64,000 bases of DNA. It comes from CALFMR01 sp035550595. GTDB lineage: Bacteria > Acidobacteriota > Vicinamibacteria > Vicinamibacterales > SCN-69-37. Made by a program: the position numbers and the translations under genes. Below the pieces are notes generated by a model. The model searched no databases. It had not been told where the DNA came from and saw only the letters and a program-made list of their open reading frames with translations. The stretch is taken from NCBI GenBank assembly GCA_035550595.1, contig DASZOV010000140.1:1-64000 (forward strand). Reading direction: 5' to 3'. Positions 57,642-64,000 of the stretch are shown piece by piece. Position 1 is the stretch's first letter, and each line of letters starts with the position of its first letter.

Positions 57642-60404
57642 TCACCCAGTATTCCTCATCCCCGCCGACACACCATTGATGGTCACGAGGAGCGCGCGCT
57701 GGAGGGAGTCGACGTCTTCGGCTTCGTCGACGGGCGCGCTGGTGCCACCGCGAAGCGCGCGGAGGCGGCGCAGGAGCTCGACCTGCAACAGGTTGATCGG
57801 ATCGACGTACGGATTGCGGACGTCGATCGATCGGCGCAGCACCTGGTTGTCGTCGAGGAGCCGCTCGTGGCCGGTCGACGTGAGGACGGCCGCCGTTGCT
57901 TGCGTCAATCGTGCGCGCAACGACTCGCCGAACGGCTGCAGCTCGGCCGCGACGAGCTCCCGGTCGTAGCAGGCCGCGATGCCGGCGTCGGCCTTGGCCA
58001 GCGCCATGGCCGTGAGGTCGATCATCGCGCGGAAGAACGGCCACGCGCGGTACATCTCGTGACAACGTTCACGGTCCGCCGCGCTCACGGCCTCGCTCAT
58101 GATCGCGTCGACGCCGAGCCACGACGCGAGGAGCAGCCGCGTCTGCGTCCACGCGAACTGCCACGGAATAGCGCGGAGCGACGAGAGATCCGCCGCGCGC
58201 GATCGCCGGGCCGGACGGCTGCCGATGTGCAGCGCGTCCAGCTCGGCCTCGGGCGTCGCCGTGTGGAAGTAGGCTGGAAACCGCGGGTCCTCGTAGACGA
58301 CGCCGCGGTAGGCATCGCGCGAGGCCGCCGAGAGGCGGTCCATGGCCTCGCGCCAACTGGACTCGGCGACGGCCGGCGGCGCGAGCGTCGCGTCGAGCAC
58401 GGCCGTCGTGTAGATCTCGAGCGTCCGCAGCGCGATGCCGGGCAATCCGAACTTCGCCTGGATCATCTCGCCCTGCTCGGTCACGCGAAGCGTGCCGTCG
58501 ACCGATCCGGGCGGCTGCGACTGGATGGCGAGATAGGTCGGTCCCCCGCCGCGGCCCACGCTGCCCCCGCGGCCGTGAAAGAGCGTGAGCCGCACGTCGT
58601 GCGCGCGCGCGGCCTCGACGATGGCTTCCTGCGCGCGGTAGAGATCCCACGACGAGGCGACCCGGCCGACGTCCTTGGCCGAGTCCGAGTACCCGATCAT
58701 CACTTCCTGCCGATTGCCCTGCCGCTCGACGCGCGCGCGATACCACGGGAGCGACAAGAGCCGATCGATGACCGCGCCGGCATCCTGGAGCGCGTGCGAG
58801 ACCTCGAACAGCGGCACGGCGCGCAGTGGAGGATCGACGCCCGCTTCGTGCTGGAGAAACGCGACGGCGAGCACGTCCGACACGCGCGACGCCATCGTGA
58901 TGACATATGCGCCGAGCGAATCCGGCGGCAGGCCCGCAATCGTCCGCATCGTCACCAGAACGTCGGCGACCTCGGCATCGGCCTCGAGATCCGGCGGTGT
59001 CACCTGCCGCCCCGACTCGAGTGTCTCGATGAGGAACTGGATCCGCTCGTCTTCCGACCAGTCCGCGTAGCGGCCGCGACCGATCCGCTGCGTAATGGCA
59101 TCGATGGCTGCCGTGTGCCGCGCGGCGTCCTGGCGGATGTCGAGCCGCACGAGCGTGAGGCCGAACACCGCGACGCGCCGCAGCACGTCAGCGAGCCGGC
59201 CGCTCGCGATGATGGCGTTGCCCGTCTCGACGAGCGATCGATGGCAGAGCCTGAGCGGATCGGCCAGCGCGTCGACGCGGAGGTAGACGCCGGGCGGTAT
59301 GGGATCGGCCGCCGTCCAGACCGGCTGATCCGGCCGCAGCGTCAACTGCTGTTCGATCCAGAGCCGCGTCGCGTCGAGCCGGCGGTGCACGTCGCGTAGC
59401 AGCGCGCGATACGGCTCGTGGACGGCCCCGACACGCGCGGCGAGCTCCGCGCTCGCGTCGTTCATCGACAGCTCGTTGCGCAGGAGATCGATCTCGCGCG
59501 TGTAGAGCGAGACCGCGGTCCAGCGCGCCATCAGGCATGCGCGCCTCGTCACGTCGGGCGTGACGTTGGGATTGCCGTCGCGATCGCCGCCAATCCACGA
59601 TCCGAATCGAATCGGACACGCGTCGAGTGGCAACGGCCGGCCCGTCACGCGTCGCAACGTGCGATCGAACGACCGCAGGTACGCCGGGACGACGTCCCAG
59701 AGCGTTTCCTCGAAGACGGTCAGCGCCGACCGGACTTCGTCGAGCGGCGACGGCCGTTCGCGCCGCACTTCGTCGGTTTCCCAGGCCGCGGTGATCTCGC
59801 GCGCCAGCGACTCGAGCACGGTCTCGCGTTCGAGCGGGGTGAGATCCGATCGGTCGCGCTCGGCGAGCAGCTCCGCGATGCGCCGGTATTTCTGCTGCAG
59901 CGTGCGCCGCATGATCTCGGTCGGATGGGCGGTCACGACGAGCTCGATGCCGAGCGACACCGCGGCCTCGTACAGCCCGTCGGGTGAGACCGTCGACAAC
60001 AGCCGAGGCAGGGCTTCCTCGATCGAGCCCGGCTGCGGACGGGCGCGGGCGTCACGTTGATACGCCCGCCGTCGTCGCACGCGATGGTGCTGCTCGGCGA
60101 CGTTGGCGAGATTGAGAAAGTGCGCGAACGCGCGAGCCACGGGCACCGCGTCATCGACGGGCATGCCCGCGAGCTCGGCGGCGAGCGCGTCGACGTCGGC
60201 GGCCGACTCGCGGCGATCGCCGGCGCGGCGCGCCTTGGCCAAGGCGCGGACGCGCTCGACGCGCGCGAAGAGCGCGTCGCCTTCCTGCCGGCGCAGCGTC
60301 GCGCCGAGGATCTCTCCGAGCAGCCGGACGTCGTCGCGCAGGGCCTTCTGGGGATCGCTGGCGGACGCGGCACCCACTTCGGAAACGGGGTCGCCGTCGG
60401 TCAT
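57642..60404 (-). CDS. ppc: Phosphoenolpyruvate carboxylase
   Basis: Makes oxaloacetate from PEP and bicarbonate, an anaplerotic step. The 920-residue product has the catalytic His region VVTAHPTEIMRRTLQQK (about 152), GYSDSAKDVGR (about 580), the glycine-rich FHGRGGSVGRGGGPT (about 620) and the invariant C-terminal SAGMRNTG. The ATG at 60404 begins MTDGDPVSEVGA; longer reading upstream is antisense to the divergent gene. TATAGT lies just upstream but is too close (three bases) for a normal start, so the promoter is uncertain. Confidence 0.96.
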   Translation of the reverse strand: MTDGDPVSEVGAASASDPQKALRDDVRLLGEILGATLRRQEGDALFARVERVRALAKARRAGDRRESAADVDALAAELAGMPVDDAVPVARAFAHFLNLANVAEQHHRVRRRRAYQRDARARPQPGSIEEALPRLLSTVSPDGLYEAAVSLGIELVVTAHPTEIMRRTLQQKYRRIAELLAERDRSDLTPLERETVLESLAREITAAWETDEVRRERPSPLDEVRSALTVFEETLWDVVPAYLRSFDRTLRRVTGRPLPLDACPIRFGSWIGGDRDGNPNVTPDVTRRACLMARWTAVSLYTREIDLLRNELSMNDASAELAARVGAVHEPYRALLRDVHRRLDATRLWIEQQLTLRPDQPVWTAADPIPPGVYLRVDALADPLRLCHRSLVETGNAIIASGRLADVLRRVAVFGLTLVRLDIRQDAARHTAAIDAITQRIGRGRYADWSEDERIQFLIETLESGRQVTPPDLEADAEVADVLVTMRTIAGLPPDSLGAYVITMASRVSDVLAVAFLQHEAGVDPPLRAVPLFEVSHALQDAGAVIDRLLSLPWYRARVERQGNRQEVMIGYSDSAKDVGRVASSWDLYRAQEAIVEAARAHDVRLTLFHGRGGSVGRGGGPTYLAIQSQPPGSVDGTLRVTEQGEMIQAKFGLPGIALRTLEIYTTAVLDATLAPPAVAESSWREAMDRLSAASRDAYRGVVYEDPRFPAYFHTATPEAELDALHIGSRPARRSRAADLSSLRAIPWQFAWTQTRLLLASWLGVDAIMSEAVSAADRERCHEMYRAWPFFRAMIDLTAMALAKADAGIAACYDRELVAAELQPFGESLRARLTQATAAVLTSTGHERLLDDNQVLRRSIDVRNPYVDPINLLQVELLRRLRALRGGTSAPVDEAEDVDSLQRALLVTINGVSAGMRNTG

Positions 60405-60459
60405 CGCACTATAATTTGGCACGGTTCGGGTCCGCGATGCGCGGGCCATCCACTTGCTC
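60405..60459. promoter_or_regulatory. Divergent promoter region of ppc and the LOR/SDH-region gene
   Basis: ACTATAATT at 60408-60416 gives TATAAT on the plus strand (60410-60415) and TATAGT or AATTAT on the minus strand, so both promoters may share the same A/T block. No ribosome-binding site precedes either start. Confidence 0.4.
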
Positions 60460-61683
60460 ATGCCCTCATCACGTCCGCACACCGCCATTGTCGCTGCCGA
60501 AGGCCATCTGGTCGACTCGCAGATTCTCACGTCCATCTTCGACCGCGTCATCGAACGCGGCGGCGATTTCGAGGTGCAGCACTTCGAGCTCGGTCGAACG
60601 AACGACGACTTCTCGCGCCTGACGCTCAAAGTCTCGACCGACGACGAGGCGTCGCTGGCGCGGCTGGTCGAAGACCTGATTCCGTTCGGCTGTCATGCCG
60701 TTGGCGAGGAGGACGCGCTCGTGCGCACCGTCGATCGCGACGGCTGCGCGCCCGAGGACTTCTACTCGTCGACGAACCAGCGCACGCAGGTGCGCGTCGG
60801 CGGCCACTGGCGCGACGTGGACAAACAGCGCATGGACGCGGCCATCGTCATCGACGGCGACCGCGCCGTCTGCCGCAAGCTGCGCGAGCTGCGCGTCGGC
60901 GATCGCGTGGTGTGCGGCCTCGACGGCCTGCGCGTCGTGCCGGAGTTCCGCGATCGCGAGCGCAGCGACTTCTCGTTCATGAGCAACGAGGTCTCGTCCG
61001 AGCGGCGCGTCGAGGTCAGCGTCGCGCGCGTGGCGCGCACGATGCGCGCCATCAAGGCGCGCGGCGGACGCATCGTCTTCGTCGCCGGTCCCGTCGTCAT
61101 CCACACGGGCGGCGTCGCGTATTTCGCGGAGATCGTCCGTCGCGGGTACGTCCACGTACTGCTCGCCGGCAACGCGCTCGCCGCGCACGACGCGGAGCTC
61201 GCACTCTTCGGCACGTCGCTCGGCGTCGACCTCGAGGCCGGGACGCCCGTGCCCGGCGGCCACCGGCACCACATGCGCGCGATCAACGCCGTCAACCGCG
61301 CCGGTAGTCTGCGCGCGGCCGTCGAGACGGGCGTCCTCGAGAGCGGCATCATGGTGGAGTGCGTACGGGCCGGCGTCGAGTTCCACCTGGCCGGCAGCAT
61401 TCGCGACGACGGGCCGATCGTCGACACGATCCGGGACATCGTCGAGGCGCAGGATCGCTATTCGGCGGCGCTCGCGGGCGCCGACATGGTCATCGTCCTC
61501 TCGACGATGCTGCACGGCATCGGCGTGGGCAACATGCTCCCGGCGTGGGTGCCCGTCGTCTGCGTGGACATCAACCCGGCCGTCGTCACCAAGCTCGCCG
61601 ACCGCGGATCCTCGCAGACGATCGGCCTCGTCACCGACGTCGGGCTGTTCCTGCACCAGCTCGCGACGCATCTCGCCGACTAA
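60460..61683 (+). CDS. LOR/SDH bifunctional-enzyme conserved region protein (TIGR00300 family)
   Basis: A 407-residue stand-alone member of the family called LOR/SDH conserved region. Its N-terminal half starts AAEGHLVDSQILTSIFD and contains GGDFEVQHFELGRTNDD. The C-terminal half has GGRIVFVAGPVVIHTGG, LLAGNALAAHDAE and GADMVIVLSTMLHGIGVGN, consistent with a dinucleotide-binding fold. Archaeal and cyanobacterial relatives have been reported as ornithine cyclodeaminases making proline, so an amino-acid role is plausible but untested here. The ATG at 60460 was chosen; a TTG at 60454 would add two residues. Confidence 0.8.
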   Translation: MPSSRPHTAIVAAEGHLVDSQILTSIFDRVIERGGDFEVQHFELGRTNDDFSRLTLKVSTDDEASLARLVEDLIPFGCHAVGEEDALVRTVDRDGCAPEDFYSSTNQRTQVRVGGHWRDVDKQRMDAAIVIDGDRAVCRKLRELRVGDRVVCGLDGLRVVPEFRDRERSDFSFMSNEVSSERRVEVSVARVARTMRAIKARGGRIVFVAGPVVIHTGGVAYFAEIVRRGYVHVLLAGNALAAHDAELALFGTSLGVDLEAGTPVPGGHRHHMRAINAVNRAGSLRAAVETGVLESGIMVECVRAGVEFHLAGSIRDDGPIVDTIRDIVEAQDRYSAALAGADMVIVLSTMLHGIGVGNMLPAWVPVVCVDINPAVVTKLADRGSSQTIGLVTDVGLFLHQLATHLAD

Positions 61684-61688
61684 AGCAC

Positions 61689-61765
61689 GTTTCAAAACTT
61701 CGAACCGCGAACTACGAACTTCGAACGAACGAGGCGCCTTCGGCGCGTCTTTTCAGTTCTGAAAC
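61689..61765 (+). repeat. Module D copy with inverted GTTTCA/TGAAAC ends
   Basis: It starts five bases after the stop: GTTTCAAAACTTCGAAC, then GAGGCGCCTTCGGCGC, then TTTTCAGTTCTGAAAC. The outer GTTTCA (61689-61694) and TGAAAC (61760-61765) are inverted, giving a complete, palindrome-ended element sense to the upstream gene. Confidence 0.75.
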
Positions 61766-61839
61766 ACGCTCCAATCGCCCGCGTCCCGATGGCGCGTCGT
61801 GCGCCCCCGGAACGCGGGTCGATCAACCCTCGGCCGGCC

Positions 61840-63198
61840 TCACCCAATCATCGTGCTGCCACCGGTGTGCACGTACGCCTCTTCACCGTGCATGCTCGTG
61901 TCGAGGCCTTCGCTCTCGTCATCAGCCGACGCGTGCAGCGGCATGATCGCGCCGATGATCTTGAGCAGGATGAAGCTCACGACGCCGCTGTAGACGATGG
62001 CCGCGAGCACGGCCACGACCTGCACCAGGAATTGGTGCGGGTTGCCGTAGAGCAACCCGTCGGCGACGCCGTTGAAGCTCTTCTCGGCGAAGACGCCGGT
62101 GAGAAGCGCGCCGACCGTCCCGCCCACGCCGTGCGCGGCAACGACGTCGAGCGAGTCATCGAGCGACGTGCGCGCGCGGATGATGAGGCCGAAGTAGCTC
62201 GGCACGGCCGCGATCGCGCCGAGCAGGATCGCGTTCATCGGGCTGATGAAGCCGGCCGCCGGCGTCACGGCGACGAGACCGACGACGATGCCCGTGGCCG
62301 CGCCGACCGCAGTCGGCTTGCCCGACCGCATGATGTCGAGCAGTGTCCAGACGACCAGCGTGCCGGCGGGCGCGAGCATCGTCGTGCTGAAGGCGAGCCC
62401 GGCCGAGCCGTTCGACGCGAGCGCGCTGCCCGAGTTGAAGCCGAACCAGCCGAACCACAGGAGGCCGGCGCCGAGCAGCACGAACGGCACGTTGTGCGGC
62501 AAGAGGCCGCTCTTCTTGAAGTCGCGCCGCGGTCCGACGCAGAGCGCGGCCACGAGCGCCGCGATGCCCGCGTTCACGTGCACGACCGTGCCGCCCGCGA
62601 AATCGAGCGCGCCCATCTGCGCGAGCCATCCACCGCCCCACACCCAGTGCGCCACCGGCGCGTAGACGACGACCGACCAGATCGTGATGAACACGAGGTA
62701 CGGCACGAAGCGCATCCGCTCGACGATCGCGCCCGAGATGAGCGCAGCCGTGATGATGCAGAACGTCGCCTGGAAGCACATGTAGAGCACGTGCGGAATC
62801 GTGAGCGGGATGATCGCGCCCGTCGGATCGAGGCCCACGCCGTGCAGGAACGCGAGCGACAGGCCGCCGAGCCAACTCGTGCCCGGCGAGAGCGCCAGCG
62901 AGTAGCCGACGAACGCCCACGCCACGCCGACGAAGCCCAGCGAGATGAAGCTCATCATCATCGTGTTCAGCGCGTTCTTCGAGCGGACCAGGCCGCCATA
63001 GAAGAACGCGAGCGCCGGCGTCATCAGGAGGACGAGCGCGGTGGAGATGAGCATCCACGCGGTGTCGCCGCTGTCGAGCGCGGGCGGCGCCGGTGTCTGC
63101 GCGAGCGCCAGCGCCGGACACGCCAGGACGGCCAGCGCGGCGAACGTGCCGGAACGGATCAACCTTCTGAGGGGGAGCGTGTGTGTCATCGGTCTCAT
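61840..63198 (-). CDS. amt: Ammonium transporter (Amt/MEP/Rh family)
   Basis: Trimeric ammonium channel of 452 residues with a cleavable or extra N-terminal segment (about 10-33) and 11 membrane helices. Family stretches include DTAWMLISTALVLLMTPALAFFYGG, APVAHWVWGGGWL and HGVGGTVGALLTGVFAEKS, the last two holding the paired pore histidines. The start is ATG at 63198 with GAGG nearby (second ATG at 63189). The gene is 44 bases downstream of the PII gene, the classic glnK-amt pair, so PII probably plugs it under nitrogen excess. Confidence 0.95.
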   Translation of the reverse strand: MRPMTHTLPLRRLIRSGTFAALAVLACPALALAQTPAPPALDSGDTAWMLISTALVLLMTPALAFFYGGLVRSKNALNTMMMSFISLGFVGVAWAFVGYSLALSPGTSWLGGLSLAFLHGVGLDPTGAIIPLTIPHVLYMCFQATFCIITAALISGAIVERMRFVPYLVFITIWSVVVYAPVAHWVWGGGWLAQMGALDFAGGTVVHVNAGIAALVAALCVGPRRDFKKSGLLPHNVPFVLLGAGLLWFGWFGFNSGSALASNGSAGLAFSTTMLAPAGTLVVWTLLDIMRSGKPTAVGAATGIVVGLVAVTPAAGFISPMNAILLGAIAAVPSYFGLIIRARTSLDDSLDVVAAHGVGGTVGALLTGVFAEKSFNGVADGLLYGNPHQFLVQVVAVLAAIVYSGVVSFILLKIIGAIMPLHASADDESEGLDTSMHGEEAYVHTGGSTMIG

Positions 63199-63242
63199 GT
63201 GCCTCGACTCCTCGACTCGGCCGTGATGGCAGTTGCGGTTGG

Positions 63243-63575
63243 TCACACCATGTCCCGTTCGCCGGTGCGGATGTTGTAGCCGTGCTCGACGGGCAGCACG
63301 AACACCCGGCCGTCGCCGATCTCGCCCGTGCGCGCCGCGGTGACGATCGCGGCGATCACTTCGTCGACGACGTCGTCGGAGACGACGACTTCGATTTCCA
63401 CCTTGGGCAACAGGCTGACGTTGTATTCCTTGCCGCGGTAGATCGCGGTATGGCCCTTCTGACGGCCGTGACCGCGGACTTCGGTCACGGTCATGCCGGG
63501 AATGCTCAGCTTCTCGAGCGCGTCGCGGACGTCGTCCACCTTGTTGGGTCGGACGATGCTCTTCACGAGTTTCAT
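63243..63575 (-). CDS. PII nitrogen regulatory protein
   Basis: Trimeric sensor of 2-oxoglutarate and ATP/ADP. The 110-residue product has the T-loop with Tyr-51 (YRGKEYNV), the uridylylation site, and the C-terminal signature GEIGDGRVFVLPVE. GGAGG eight bases before the ATG at 63575 and an ATGA overlap with glnD set the start. GlnK versus GlnB cannot be decided from sequence, but linkage to amt favours the GlnK role. Confidence 0.95.
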   Translation of the reverse strand: MKLVKSIVRPNKVDDVRDALEKLSIPGMTVTEVRGHGRQKGHTAIYRGKEYNVSLLPKVEIEVVVSDDVVDEVIAAIVTAARTGEIGDGRVFVLPVEHGYNIRTGERDMV

Positions 63576-64000
63576 GGGTTGGCCTCCAGGGTTCGTTCCA
63601 GCTCATGGGCGAGCGCGCGCCGGCCGTCATCGTCCAGTTGGCGCCCCCCCTTGGTCACGTGCAGCACGTCAATCGCCTTGTGGCCCTCGGTCGAGATGAG
63701 GACGAGGTCCACGTCGCAGCCTTGATCGGAGACCACGCGGCTCAGCCGGTACAGCAGGCCCGGCGCGTCGGCCGCGACGATCTCGACGACGGTGTATTTG
63801 TGCGAGGCCGTGTTGTCGACCTGCACCCGCGGATCGACGGCGGGCCGGCTGCGGGCGGCCACGCCCTGCTGGCGGCCGCGCAGGAGCGCGGCGACGTCGG
63901 TCGACCCCGCCACGGCGCCCCGCAGCACGCGGGCGATCTCTTCGCGCGCGTGCGCGTTCTGCCGCAGAAAACCTTCCTCGTCGGTGAACTCGAAGATGTC
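63572..64000 (-). CDS. glnD: PII uridylyltransferase, C-terminal part (cut by window edge)
   Basis: The visible 142 residues end a larger protein whose 5' part is outside the window. They contain the final ACT domain (HKYTVVEIVAADAPGLLYRLSRVV, then DVDLVLISTEGHKAIDVLHVT), as in GlnD, which uridylylates PII in low nitrogen and reverses it in high nitrogen. The stop overlaps the PII start as ATGA, so sensor and modifier are coupled. The nucleotidyltransferase and HD domains are not visible. Confidence 0.85.
   Translation of the reverse strand, partial: DIFEFTDEEGFLRQNAHAREEIARVLRGAVAGSTDVAALLRGRQQGVAARSRPAVDPRVQVDNTASHKYTVVEIVAADAPGLLYRLSRVVSDQGCDVDLVLISTEGHKAIDVLHVTKGGRQLDDDGRRALAHELERTLEANP

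Overview
The window is GC-rich and densely coded, with about 52 protein genes (two cut by the window edges) and one tRNA. The best taxonomic clues are a secreted VWFA-type protein (3683-5557) and a duplicated FtsX/MacB-type permease with no ATPase beside it (50765-53206). Both belong to families described as typical of Acidobacteriota, so I infer an uncultured or soil acidobacterium. This is inference from gene content only; no rRNA is present.

Layout. 0.1-10 kb: a cytochrome c-PQQ sugar dehydrogenase, hpt, a short citrate synthase/citryl-CoA lyase homologue, the VWFA protein, a GH5-like secreted hydrolase, tRNA-Val(CAC), a DHFR/RibD-like reductase and a DJ-1/PfpI protein. 9.5-15.1 kb: a minus-strand run uvrB-mlaE-mlaF-mlaD-ytxH-small membrane protein. 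15-20.7 kb: a DHH phosphoesterase, a membrane patatin homologue without its catalytic serine, greA, a SpoU methyltransferase and rarA. 20.8-31.7 kb: corA-mutL, recO-glyQ-glyS-ppdK and mgtE. 32-35.3 kb: a glycosyltransferase/debranching-enzyme pair. 35.6-43.5 kb: phoH-ybeY-corC-era, a ROK sugar kinase and hisS-aspS. 43.5-49 kb: gamma-carbonic anhydrase, an export operon hlyD-ATPase-permease-tetR with a readable promoter/operator, and moaA. 49.3-57.5 kb: a PLP decarboxylase, the orphan permease, a beta-barrel candidate, an M4 peptidase and an MFS exporter. 57.6-64 kb: ppc, a LOR/SDH-region (TIGR00300) protein, and glnD-PII-amt.

Genes within the runs are tightly coupled. At least eight junctions are ATGA or GTGA 4-base overlaps, and these fix several start codons. 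The functions are mostly core: DNA repair, tRNA charging, ribosome maturation, anaplerosis and nitrogen sensing, plus lipid trafficking and export.

The most unusual content is between the genes. Four interspersed repeat modules (called A, B, C and D here, with a hairpin E) fill nearly every longer gap. A and D nearly always lie in the sense direction within about 20 nt after a stop codon. C has units bounded by GTCATC that can be tandem. A second theme is a set of genes with no Shine-Dalgarno sequence but a -10-like hexamer 5-8 nt before the start codon, which suggests leaderless mRNAs. I found no CRISPR array, insertion sequence, prophage or origin.
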